DNA of 64,000 nt, from the NCBI RefSeq assembly GCF_002813775.1, contig NZ_CP020370.1, forward strand, positions 4,427,501 through 4,491,500, given 5' to 3'. The notes under the pieces were generated by a model. That model did not search any database. It was not told the origin of the DNA and saw only the letters and a list, made by a program, of their open reading frames with translations. Both the position numbers and the translations under genes were made by a program. This DNA comes from Candidatus Thiodictyon syntrophicum. GTDB taxonomy: Bacteria; Pseudomonadota; Gammaproteobacteria; Chromatiales; Chromatiaceae. Of this stretch, positions 56,101 to 63,718 are shown in pieces; positions within the stretch are counted from its first letter, which is position 1; each line of letters begins with the position of its first letter.

Positions 56101-57292
56101 TCAGCAGCAGGTGGCTGGTGCGGCGGTCCTCCCAGTCCTCCAAGTGGTGCGCCCGGCCCTCGGGGGTGGTGAATCGCTCCGGGTCGCCGCGGAAGCGGCC
56201 CAGGGTGCAGGCAACCCCGCGCGGCCCCAGGCCGGCGGCCAACTCCTCAGCCACCGGGTTCCACTGGACGGCCTGCGCGTACTCGTCCAGCAGCAGCAGG
56301 ACCCCGCGGGGCCGGCGGCGCCGCGCGAAGACCAGGTGCGGGATGCCGTGGTGGGCCAGGGTCGCGCGCACCGTGGCGGCGACCGCCAGGCGCCCGCCGG
56401 GGGCCGGACCCAGGGTATGGCCCAGGGTGTCGGCCACCGCGTCCAGGGTCGCGGCGTCGAAGCGCGGTGCCGGTGCGCCGCCGACCTCGGCGATGGAGAA
56501 GAGGCGCGGCTTTTTGGGGTCTTCCTCCGGCTTCACAATGCGCGGGATGCGCACCCGGCGCCAGACCCAGACGCCGTAGAACAACAGGGCGAGCAGGGCG
56601 GCGGCGGCCGTGGCCGCGGGGGCGTGCCAGGCCTGGTCGGGCACGAAGGGGACCCGGGCCAGGGTCATCTCCGGGTGGTGGAACCTGGCCGTGGGGATGG
56701 GCGCGGGCGCGGGCTCGGGCTCGGGTTCGGGCTCGGGCTGGGACGGCGGCGGCGCTTCGGGTGCCGGCTTGGGTGTGTCCGGGAGCACGGGCGTCACCGG
56801 ACCTGGCTGCGGCGGGACTGGGATGGGCACGGAGACCGAAGGCGGTGCCGGGCGGAGCAGGACCGCGATCCACAGGACGCCAACCAGTGCAATCAGGCCC
56901 AGCAACACCGCCAGTGGTCGCGGGAAGCGGTTGGGGTCCTTGGGCTTCGGGGTCGGCGCCGCGGACGGCACGGGCCGCGCGGGTGCCGGGCTCGGAGGGG
57001 CCTCGACCAGCGCGCGCAACTCGCTCAGGAGCAGTTCGAGGTCCAACGGCTCCCCGGCGGGCGGCGGCCGCTGCGCGAAGAAGCGGTCGAAACGCCCCGG
57101 CAGCGCCAGGGCCTGCTCCCGGTCCCGCGCCAAGAGCGCGGTGAGCAGGTCACGCAGGCGCGCGAGGGTCCAGTCCTGACGTGCCTGAAGGGCGGTGGCG
57201 ATGCGCCGGTAGTCGGCGACCCCGACCCGGATGCCGTGGGTCGCGAGCGAGGCGAGGAAGGGCTCGAGGAACGGCGGCTCCTCAGCGGCCAT
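53186..57292 (-). CDS. CoxE/vWA-like membrane protein with C-terminal FGE-sulfatase (C-lectin fold) domain
   Basis: 1368 residues. Residues 10-75 (FLASLATHGIRVGVADYRRI ... RFDRFF) resemble the helical N-terminus of CoxE-type vWA proteins. A transmembrane helix (126-147), a proline-rich P/E repeat (148-200) and a second helix (226-244) follow. Residues 318-470 have a vWA-like rhythm (GVLLLLDEYAQ, HLLLIVSDARG) but no DxSxS metal site. A third helix lies near 700. The last 265 residues are an FGE-sulfatase domain (MVRIPDGGFLMGS, YRLPTEAQWEYAA, DLAGNAWEWT) ending GGSWSSRPAWVRSANR ... NLGFRLA. Probably the sensor arm of the MoxR-CHAT locus. Confidence 0.82.
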   Translation of the reverse strand: MAAEEPPFLEPFLASLATHGIRVGVADYRRIATALQARQDWTLARLRDLLTALLARDREQALALPGRFDRFFAQRPPPAGEPLDLELLLSELRALVEAPPSPAPARPVPSAAPTPKPKDPNRFPRPLAVLLGLIALVGVLWIAVLLRPAPPSVSVPIPVPPQPGPVTPVLPDTPKPAPEAPPPSQPEPEPEPEPAPAPIPTARFHHPEMTLARVPFVPDQAWHAPAATAAAALLALLFYGVWVWRRVRIPRIVKPEEDPKKPRLFSIAEVGGAPAPRFDAATLDAVADTLGHTLGPAPGGRLAVAATVRATLAHHGIPHLVFARRRRPRGVLLLLDEYAQAVQWNPVAEELAAGLGPRGVACTLGRFRGDPERFTTPEGRAHHLEDWEDRRTSHLLLIVSDARGLDPARRRLVLERLRHWPLLAWLDPREPRAWDAFTQVPAAAGIPLYPATPRGVLGAVLALVGEQGAGALAEQDQGPRVRAGLPSPPRRAELGLDAPGLAAYLEQSLGDALPWAQTCALVQPIPPGLAERLRERFFPDLPAAAIERLHTLPGTGRSVAGLHFSLEVQGALRRGLAARWDPARRRAVIEFLLAQIDQARPDADPDSLRLLAWELARERLALEGEPENPAHARRLAALAQTSLGDGLRDALAPFGERRLPLLGQPSDPRARAWLSGIAGDPLRLRLGRVRRQPLGPGRWAVVGLLSAVALGAGGLGYFKARDPVGPDRIALDWQAQGEPPGNLYTLIEERLPGEPWRERAAAPGLPVDIDAAPWDAEREYRLALVANGTVHPVAELSDPTERLTVALGWGERPRPCREPAGAPGLELERRDCPDDIAPDAPPRAGWRQRLGSLAPEGRVLSIALAVQAPGRPDAADALGSRLLASGSVDRVYRLTADPRDPRALDGALGQVAADLGPGLGHAQLLIYGDAAMLDGAGRAALRRSAGDRGFQAWLILPGAPGAWDLAYAPVLRLLEPDEAGPVLESDLLAAVGAETALRGGGAPVVLIRPAQWVIAVVFHTNPEDARIALARGGRVIAARHGEPVMLDSGAWQVRVEAADRRPQSFALDVGPETSSKPIEVALEPVVVDFAVFRDPLKSGGEGPAMVRIPDGGFLMGSPKDEPEPERDDDEEQHQVQIKQPFAIGKYEVTVAEFRRFAEAGKGYRTEAERGDGCYGWKNGTWQQVKAFSWRAVGFAQGDDSPVVCVSWNDARAYTTWLSEQTGKTYRLPTEAQWEYAARALTTKPFFTGDCISTKQANYNGTGDYNNCSAKTGVYSVKTLPVGSFKANAWGLCDLAGNAWEWTCSAYVASYDGKEQVCISNNDVKSGLPRVFRGGSWSSRPAWVRSANRSGYSPSYRFDNLGFRLAQDL
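53189..53312 (-). other. Candidate DGR variable region at the 3' end of the FGE gene
   Basis: The final 40 codons encode RVFRGGSWSSRPAWVRSANR, then SGYSPSYRFDNLGFRLAQDL. In diversity-generating retroelement targets this part of the C-type-lectin fold is the ligand-binding variable region, with scaffold residues GGSW, RSANR and GFRLA fixed and the intervening ones varied. No template repeat or DGR-type reverse transcriptase is in this window, so any retroelement must be elsewhere. Confidence 0.5.
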
Positions 57293-57352
57293 GGGTGCGC
57301 TCCGCGACCCGCGGCCGCCGCACCGCGACGGGGTTCATTGCCGGCACGCGCA

Positions 57353-58165
57353 TCACCGCATCCTCTGCGCCTGCTGGACCTGCGCCTGCTTGACCAACGC
57401 GCGGGTCGCCGCATAGGCGTCCCGGCAGAAGTCCCGGAACGGTGCTTCCAACTCAGGCCTGGGCCAGACACCACCCGGCGGGCGCAAGGGCCCGGCGGCG
57501 AGCTGATACTCGGCGATGCGGTCGATATAGCGCTTGCGGTCCTTCACATCGATCACCAGGGGCAGATAGCCGGAACGCAGGACCGGCACATTGGCGAGCA
57601 GCCGCGCCAGGCGCCCATTACCGTCCCAGAACGGATGGATGTGCACGAAACCCAGGTGCAGCCGCGCGTAGGCGTCGATCGCCGCGGGCTCGCCCAGACC
57701 GCCTTGGGACAGCCGATTCAGTTCCGCGAGCCACTGGGTCATCAGTGCCGGGACGTCCCCCGGAGCGGCGTACTCGATGAAGGTCTGGCGCCCGTCGGCG
57801 GTCACCGCGTAGGCCCCGTTGGGCTCCAGCTTCCAGGCCCCGAAGGGCTTGAAGATGTCCAGGATCACCTCGGTCTGAACGGCCCGGTGCAGGTCGAATA
57901 GCCGGTCCTGCGTATAGCCGGTATCCAGCCAGCGGTAGATCAGCTCGATCGCACGCGCATGACCCATCACCTCCTGATGGTCCTTGAGCGGCTTGCCCGA
58001 AACCGTGAGACCCTCTTCGATGACGAACTTGGTCTCACCGAGCGTCAGCGTATTGCCCTCGAGGGCCGTGGAACCGTGGGTCCAGAGGTCCCGGACCTGG
58101 GCCAGAAGGGCGCGCCGCAGGTCCGGGTCCAGTCCGGCGAAGGCCTTGAGGTCATTGATGTGCAT
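57353..58165 (-). CDS. Fic/DOC-family protein, class II (AMPylase type)
   Basis: 270 residues from the ATG at 58165 (MHINDLKAFAG). The catalytic motif is HPFWDGNGRLAR with His177, matching HxFx(D/E)GNGRxxR. The N-terminal inhibitory helix motif is STALEGN (Ser32-Glu36-Gly37-Asn38), so the enzyme is self-inhibited (class II). Transfers AMP or another nucleotide to a protein hydroxyl in relatives. It starts 2 bp after the tamA stop and ends 60 bp before the FGE gene, so it may be cotranscribed with both; whether it belongs to the conflict locus is open. Confidence 0.92.
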   Translation of the reverse strand: MHINDLKAFAGLDPDLRRALLAQVRDLWTHGSTALEGNTLTLGETKFVIEEGLTVSGKPLKDHQEVMGHARAIELIYRWLDTGYTQDRLFDLHRAVQTEVILDIFKPFGAWKLEPNGAYAVTADGRQTFIEYAAPGDVPALMTQWLAELNRLSQGGLGEPAAIDAYARLHLGFVHIHPFWDGNGRLARLLANVPVLRSGYLPLVIDVKDRKRYIDRIAEYQLAAGPLRPPGGVWPRPELEAPFRDFCRDAYAATRALVKQAQVQQAQRMR

Positions 58166-58167
58166 CG

Positions 58168-59955
58168 TCACAAATCCGGCCCGATCACAAAATGCAGCCG
58201 CGCCGGCGGCAGGCCCCAGGTGCTGGGGCCCTGGTCCTTGGTCAGGGCAAAGGCCAGGTCCAGGCGGACCTGACCGATAGGGGTGCGATACCGTACGCCG
58301 AAGCCGACACTCTGGTTGTATTGCAGTTCATAGTCGGGGTCGAAGGCATTGCCGAAGTCGGTAAAGACGGCCGCGCTCCAGTTGCCGATGACCTTACGCT
58401 CCAGTTCCAGGCTGCCCACGGCCAGGAAGCGCCCGCCGATGGTCTCGTCGTTGATCGGGTCATTGGGACCCAGGGCGTCGAAGCCCCAGCCGCGGATGGA
58501 GCTGTCGCCGCCCGCATAAAAACGCCGGCTGGCCGGCAGGTCGTTCACGTTGCCGGCCCAGGTGGCGCCCAGATCGGCACGGGTGAGGAAGCGATAATTG
58601 CGCGTCAGGCGCTTGATCCATTTGAAGTCGATGACACCGGTCAGGTAGGAGGTCGGCGACACCACCCCCGCCACCGTCCCCAACACGCTGAATTTGATGC
58701 GATACCCCTTGTTGGTGTAGATCGGGTCGTCCGAGACCGTCTTGGACCAGGAGGCGATCGGGACCAGCTCATTGACCGCATCCTGCTCGACGTCATTGAT
58801 CCGGTAATCCTCATAGCGGTAATCGATACCCAGATCCTGCCGCCAGCCGCCCGGGGTCACGATGGAGTGACCGAAATGGATCAGGGCGATCCAGCCCGAC
58901 CGGGTGGTGGTGTCATAATAGCTGGCATCGGGATTGATGCGCAGATAGTCCCGCAGGGGGTCGCGGATCGGGATGCGATAGTCGAAATTAAAGCGTGAGA
59001 AGCCCTGGGACAGGGTCAGAAAGGTGCGGAAATTATCACCCCACCGGGTGATGTAGCGGCGCCGCCAGTCCAGGCTGACGCGCGGGCCTACATCAGTGGC
59101 AAAACCCGCGCCGACCCGAAACTTATTGGCCTTGTTGCGCGTTGCGATGACCTCGATGGGCACCACCAGGCTCTGACCCGTGAGGTCCTTGTGGGGCAGG
59201 ATCTCCACCTGGCTGTAATACTCGGAGCCGAGCAGGCGCGCTTGCAGGCCCACCAGTTTATCCGGGTTGAAGACGTCTCCCGGCTTGAAGCGCAGGAAGC
59301 GCCGCAGCAGGGCGTCTGCCAAGAGATCCTGGGTGAAGGTGACCGGGCCGAAGAAATACAGCGGCCCGGTCTCAAGCGCGAAGTTCACCACCGCGGTGTC
59401 GCGCACGGGATCGACCAGGACCTGGTGCTGCACCAGTTGGTAGTCCAGATAGCCCTGGGAGGAGGCGGCGAAGCGCAGGTCGGACTTGGCCTGCTCATAG
59501 CGGCTGTGCAGCAGCACGTCCCCCACCTTCATGGGGAACTCCTTGGGGAAGGCCGGGTTCTCCGCCCCGGGGCCGGTCACCCGGTAGTTGATCGCGGTGA
59601 TCCTGACCGGCTGACCGGGGTCGACCCGGTAGTCGGCGACCCAGGCCCCGTCGCGCCCGGCGGGCGCCGTCAGACTGTCCTTGACCTGCACCCGGTAGAG
59701 GCCGAAGGGGGTCAGGGCCTCGCGGATCTGATCGGCGGCCAGGCGGTGCAGGGCCAACAGGCGGGGCTCGGTCAGGCCCGGCTCATTGCGCTCCTGATAG
59801 ATGGCGAGCAGGGCCAGCACGTTCGCCTGCTGGGCCCCGGCCAGGCCCGTGACGCGCACCTCGAGCCGCAGGGCCGCGGCCTCGCCCGCCCCCAGCAGCA
59901 GCCCGAGCAGCAACAGGTGCCACGGCCACCGCGGCAGGATGCGCCGACGCGGCAC
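58168..59955 (-). CDS. tamA: TamA-like Omp85 outer-membrane assembly protein
   Basis: About 595 residues from a GTG at 59955 (VPRRRILPRWPW); no ATG fits, and earlier in-frame starts are possible. A signal peptide (HLLLLGLLLGAGEAAALRLE) is followed by about three POTRA domains (residues 25-270), and a beta-barrel with the Omp85 motif SSIRGWGFDALGP and a C-terminal strand ending FVIGPDL. TamA works with inner-membrane TamB to insert autotransporters and other outer-membrane proteins. TamB normally follows directly; here a fic gene does, so TamB is elsewhere or lost. Confidence 0.88.
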   Translation of the reverse strand: MPRRRILPRWPWHLLLLGLLLGAGEAAALRLEVRVTGLAGAQQANVLALLAIYQERNEPGLTEPRLLALHRLAADQIREALTPFGLYRVQVKDSLTAPAGRDGAWVADYRVDPGQPVRITAINYRVTGPGAENPAFPKEFPMKVGDVLLHSRYEQAKSDLRFAASSQGYLDYQLVQHQVLVDPVRDTAVVNFALETGPLYFFGPVTFTQDLLADALLRRFLRFKPGDVFNPDKLVGLQARLLGSEYYSQVEILPHKDLTGQSLVVPIEVIATRNKANKFRVGAGFATDVGPRVSLDWRRRYITRWGDNFRTFLTLSQGFSRFNFDYRIPIRDPLRDYLRINPDASYYDTTTRSGWIALIHFGHSIVTPGGWRQDLGIDYRYEDYRINDVEQDAVNELVPIASWSKTVSDDPIYTNKGYRIKFSVLGTVAGVVSPTSYLTGVIDFKWIKRLTRNYRFLTRADLGATWAGNVNDLPASRRFYAGGDSSIRGWGFDALGPNDPINDETIGGRFLAVGSLELERKVIGNWSAAVFTDFGNAFDPDYELQYNQSVGFGVRYRTPIGQVRLDLAFALTKDQGPSTWGLPPARLHFVIGPDL

Positions 59956-60217
59956 AGACCAGGGGCGGGACCCCGCGGCACCCGGACATTCGCACGGTCC
60001 GACCCCAATCAGTTTCACGAGTCCGGCACTGTTTTCCGAATGTGACAGGAGTTCTATCGTAGCAGAAACGGCCGCGCGTCCAGCAGGTCCGCGCGGCACC
60101 CAACCACCTGCCCGGGACCAGGCCGTCGAGTCGGCGCCGGGCGCGTCAGGGTCCCCCGCGAGGCGGCCATTTCTTGTACGATCAACCCCTGCGCAACCCA
60201 ACCGGAGCCCCCCCGCC

Positions 60218-60997
60218 ATGAACCCAGTGGTCGTGTCCGCCGCCCTCGCCGGCGGGCTCTTCGTCGCCCTGCTCTTGGCCCAATATCTGGGGCGGGCCTT
60301 GGGGAAACACCGCCAGGAGCGTTACGGTGACGCGGACGAGGCCGGCGCCGGGGCCGTGGCGGGGGCGGTCTTCGCCCTGCTCGGGCTGCTGCTCGCCTTC
60401 ACCTTCACCGGCGCCGACTCCCGCTTCGAGCATCGCCGTGACCTGGTGGTCCAGCAGGTCAATGCACTGGGGACCGCCTGGATGCGCATCGACCTGCTGC
60501 CCGCCGCCGACCAGCCGCCGATCCGCGACCTGTTTCGGCGCTATGTGGACGGTCTGCGGCAGGCCACCACCCACGCCGACGACCCCAGGACCGTCGGCAG
60601 CATCGGCACCGGGCTGCAATCGCTCCAGAACCAGCTCTGGCGCCGCTGCGTCGACTCGGCCAACCGCGACGGCCGGCCCCAGGTCGCAACCCTGCTCCTG
60701 CCGCCCCTGAACGACAGCTTCGACCTCACCACCACCCGGCTGGCGGCGGTCCGCATCCATGTCCACCCGGGGGTCATCCTCCTGCTGATCGCGCTGGCGG
60801 TCCTCGCCGGCCTCCTGGCCGGCCACGCCCAGGCGATCACCAAGAGGCCCGACTGGCTGCACATGGTGGTATTCGCCGCCCTGATCTCGGCCACGCTCTA
60901 TTTTATCCTGGACTTCGAATACCCGCGTCTGGGGCTCATTACCCTCGATTCGGTCGATACCTTCATGAACGAATTGCGGGCAAGTCTGAATAACTGA
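60218..60997 (+). CDS. DUF4239 (bestrophin-like) membrane protein
   Basis: 259 residues from the ATG at 60218. Hydrophobic helices lie at VVVSAALAGGLFVALLLAQYL, AGAVAGAVFALLGLLLAFTFT, GVILLLIALAVLAGLLAGHA and HMVVFAALISATLYFILDFE. The intervening soluble part includes RRDLVVQQVNALGTAWMRID, characteristic of DUF4239. Function not established. It ends 4 bp before the RuBisCO-like gene, and the two are very likely cotranscribed. Confidence 0.82.
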   Translation: MNPVVVSAALAGGLFVALLLAQYLGRALGKHRQERYGDADEAGAGAVAGAVFALLGLLLAFTFTGADSRFEHRRDLVVQQVNALGTAWMRIDLLPAADQPPIRDLFRRYVDGLRQATTHADDPRTVGSIGTGLQSLQNQLWRRCVDSANRDGRPQVATLLLPPLNDSFDLTTTRLAAVRIHVHPGVILLLIALAVLAGLLAGHAQAITKRPDWLHMVVFAALISATLYFILDFEYPRLGLITLDSVDTFMNELRASLNN

Positions 60998-61001
60998 GCC
61001 G

Positions 61002-62174
61002 ATGACCACCCAAGACCGCCCACTGACCCTGAGCGGTGAGCGCTTCGCCGCCGTCTACCACCTCGCCGGCGCCCCCACGGCGGCGCAGGCGCGGCAGCGG
61101 GCGTGCGACATCTGTTTCGAGCAAACGGTGGAATTCCCCGATGAGCTGATCCCGAGCGCGGCCATCCGCGAGCAGATCGTCGGTCAGGTGGCCGCCCTGG
61201 AGCCCCTGGGCGCGGACCGCTGGGAGGCGGTCATCCGCTATCCGGTCGAGGTCGCCGGCCGGGAACTGACCCAGCTCGTCAATTGCCTGTTCGGCAATAT
61301 CAGCATCAAGCCCGGCATCCGGCTGATGGGCCTGGACCTGGGGGAGTCACTGGGACGACTCTACCGCGGGCCGCGCTTCGGTCAGGCGGGGCTGCGCGAC
61401 CTGCTCGGGGTCCGGGACCGGCCGCTGCTGTGCACCGCGCTCAAGCCCATGGGCCTGAACCCAAGCGAGCTGGCGGGGCTCGCGTATCGCCTGGCCCTGG
61501 GCGGGATCGACCTGATCAAGGACGACCACGGGCTGACCGATCAGGGCTTCTGCCCCTTCGAGGAGCGCGTCGCACGCTGTGGCGAGGCAGTGGCGCGCGC
61601 CAATCGCGAGACCGGCGGGCGCTCGCTCTATCTGCCCAATGTCACGGCCCCGGCGGCGGAGATCGCCCGGCGCGCCCGCCGCGCGCAGGGGTGCGGCGCC
61701 GGGGGCCTGCTGTTCTGCCCGGGGCTGGCCGGACTCGACGCCATGCGCGCCCTGGCCGACGATGACACCCTGGCCCTGCCGATCCTGAGCCACCCGGCCT
61801 TTCAGGGCAGTTTCACCCTGCACCCGGACGCCGGCCTGGGCCACGGGGTGCTCTACGGACAGCTCAACCGGTTGGCCGGGGCGGACGCGACCATCTTCCC
61901 GAGCTACGGCGGGCGCTTCGCCTTCACCCCGCGGGAGTGCCGGGACATCGTGGACGCGGCCACCAGGCCCATGGGGGCCTGGCGGGCCATCTTCCCGGTG
62001 CCGGCGGGGGGGATGGGGCTCAAGCGGGTCCCGGAACTGATCGGCTTCTACGGGCGCGACTGTTGCCTGCTGATCGGCGGGGACCTGCATGCGCAGGGAC
62101 AGGACCTGACGGCGACCTGCCGGGGTTTTCTGGAGGCGGCGAAGGCTGCTGCCAGTGCCGCACGATGGAAATGA
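61002..62174 (+). CDS. RuBisCO-like protein (form IV)
   Basis: 390 residues, homologous to the RuBisCO large chain throughout. The first active-site lysine equivalent is Lys148 (LLCTALKPMGLNPSELA). The carbamate-site motif reads GGIDLIKDDHGLTD (Lys173, Asp174, Asp175), but the metal-ligand glutamate of true RuBisCO is replaced by His176, so CO2 fixation is not expected. Form IV proteins of phototrophs act in thiomethyl-sugar metabolism or are linked to sulfur oxidation. The substrate here cannot be read from the sequence. It is coupled to a DUF4239 gene, an unfamiliar partner. Confidence 0.92.
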   Translation: MTTQDRPLTLSGERFAAVYHLAGAPTAAQARQRACDICFEQTVEFPDELIPSAAIREQIVGQVAALEPLGADRWEAVIRYPVEVAGRELTQLVNCLFGNISIKPGIRLMGLDLGESLGRLYRGPRFGQAGLRDLLGVRDRPLLCTALKPMGLNPSELAGLAYRLALGGIDLIKDDHGLTDQGFCPFEERVARCGEAVARANRETGGRSLYLPNVTAPAAEIARRARRAQGCGAGGLLFCPGLAGLDAMRALADDDTLALPILSHPAFQGSFTLHPDAGLGHGVLYGQLNRLAGADATIFPSYGGRFAFTPRECRDIVDAATRPMGAWRAIFPVPAGGMGLKRVPELIGFYGRDCCLLIGGDLHAQGQDLTATCRGFLEAAKAAASAARWK

Positions 62175-62188
62175 CCGCAGCGCGACCC

Positions 62189-62279
62189 TAGGGTGCGCCG
62201 TGCGCACCATAGCGCCATCCGAAACCCTGGCTTCGGCGATGAACCGCAGCCCCTTAAGGTGCGCACGGCGCACCCTACG
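62189..62279. repeat. REP-like inverted pair, family 1
   Basis: TAGGGTGCGCCGTGCGCACC (62189-62208) and its inverse complement (62259-62279), 50 bp apart, just after the RuBisCO-like gene; same organisation as 670-760. May protect mRNA or act as a terminator. Confidence 0.82.
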
Positions 62280-62344
62280 CCAATGGTCCGAGCAATCGAG
62301 TCAAGGTGGTACGAGTGACTCGCAGGAGCGGGCGTGACGGGCCG

Positions 62345-63150
62345 CTAATCGGCTTGCCGCCCCAGGCCGGCGCCGGCCCGGTCGTCGGCCGCGACCGCGA
62401 AGCACCAGTCCAGACCGTCACCGAGACATTGGCCGACCGGGGACACCGCCGCCCGCGCCGAGCGGCCCGGCCAGTTGATCAAGCGACGCACCGCTGGGGG
62501 GTTTACCGAGGTGGGGCCGAGCCGCAGGACCAACTCACTGATGGTCCAACGCCGACCAGGCACAGCCGACCCGGGCGATGGTGGGTTCGCAGTAGACCAC
62601 GCCCAGGCCGGCCTTGGCCTTGCACCCGATAGGTGTGCGGTGGCAGGCGTTGTAGCCCGCCACCCGCCCCTGCTGCGCGGCGCGCAGCAGCCCGCCCTCA
62701 CCGCCGACGGCATCGCCCGCGATATAGATGGGCAGGCGCACCAGGCGCAGGTGTTCCGGGTGATGGAGCGGAACGCCCTGCCCGTCCAGGGCACAGCCGA
62801 CCTGGAGCAGATTCAGACGCCCCAGGTCCGCGTGGCAGCCGACGGCGACCAGGACCCGATCGACCAGGGCCTGGTGCGAACCCGCCCGCACCAGCACCGC
62901 GGCCGGGGCGCCGCGCCACAGTGGAAACTCACGACGATGGCATCCGCCTGGATGGTCTCACCGCCGGCCCGCAGCGTCGTGGGGCCGATGAAGCGGGCCT
63001 CCCCCTGAATCAGCGCGGCAGGCGGAACCTCAGTGTGTCGTCCGGCGACCGGGAGTCCACGGCGACCTCGCGTGTTTCCCACGGCAGCGCCGGACACCGC
63101 ATCTGATCCATCCAGGGCCCGGCCCCGATGGTACCGCAACAGTGCCACTA
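62345..63150 (-). pseudogene. FAD-dependent pyridine nucleotide-disulfide oxidoreductase, decayed
   Basis: Minus-strand pieces in different frames match dihydrolipoamide/mercuric-reductase-type enzymes. One is LIQGEARFIGPTTLRAGGET followed by IQADAIVV. Another is VDRVLVAVGCHADLGRLNLL, ending LPIYIAGDAVGGEGGLLRAA and QQGRVAGYNACHRTPIG. The redox-active N-terminus and the NAD-binding middle are missing, and frames change at least twice. A relic of a once full-length enzyme. Confidence 0.65.
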
Positions 63151-63210
63151 GCCGCGCGGACCGGCATCGTCTGCACCGGATCTACGCAACCCGGGGTAGA
63201 AATATTCCAA

Positions 63211-63254
63211 TTGACAAGGCGAGTGCAGCGCCTAGAATACCATCCACTTGGATG
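63211..63254 (+). promoter_or_regulatory. Sigma-70-type promoter with a palindromic operator
   Basis: TTGACA (63211-63216), 16-bp spacer, TAGAAT (63233-63238). Immediately downstream is CATCCACTTGGATG (63241-63254), a palindrome with 6-bp arms, and a third GGATGG at the start codon. Position and symmetry fit an operator for the ribbon-helix-helix protein encoded next. Confidence 0.72.
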
Positions 63255-63262
63255 ATATACGG

Positions 63263-63691
63263 ATGGTCAAGCGCCCAATGAGCGTACACGATATTCGTCA
63301 GAAAGTCAGCGAGACCGAGAAGATCACGATCAATCTGGGGCTCGTCGACCTTGGTCAGATCGACCTGCTGGTGCAGGAGGGTTTTTACTCCAATCGCACC
63401 GACCTGATTCGCACCGCGATCCGCAACCAACTGAGCACCCACGCCGAGGTCGTGCGCCAGACGATCGCCCGCAAGAGCCTGGTGCTCGGACTGCAGCACT
63501 ACTCGCGCGCCGATCTGGAGGCGGTGCAGCGGGCCGGAGAGCGACTCCAAATCCAGGTCCTGGGCCTGGCCAGCATCGGCGCCGATGTCTCACCGGAACT
63601 GGCGCTCGCCACCATCGAATCGGTGGTGGTGCTGGGCGCCCTGCACGCCAGCCCCGCCGTCAAGGGCGCGCTTTCCGGACGCATCCGCTAA
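63263..63691 (+). CDS. Ribbon-helix-helix (CopG-like) regulator
   Basis: 142 residues from the ATG at 63263 (an internal ATG at 63278 is also possible). The N-terminus KITINLGLVDLGQIDLLVQ followed by GFYSNRTDLIRTAIRNQL is the strand-helix-helix DNA-binding unit. The C-terminal half (LEAVQRAGERLQIQVLGLAS) is a longer domain that may bind a ligand or oligomerise. It precedes a PHB depolymerase-type gene by 27 bp and probably regulates it as well as itself through the palindrome at 63241. Confidence 0.82.
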   Translation: MVKRPMSVHDIRQKVSETEKITINLGLVDLGQIDLLVQEGFYSNRTDLIRTAIRNQLSTHAEVVRQTIARKSLVLGLQHYSRADLEAVQRAGERLQIQVLGLASIGADVSPELALATIESVVVLGALHASPAVKGALSGRIR

Positions 63692-63718
63692 CCACCAAAC
63701 ACGCAAGGCTGAACCACA

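Noticed and set aside
54524..57901. 1125-codon plus-strand open frame over the FGE gene
   Set aside because: Arginine/glycine-rich shadow; the minus strand encodes clear FGE-sulfatase motifs.
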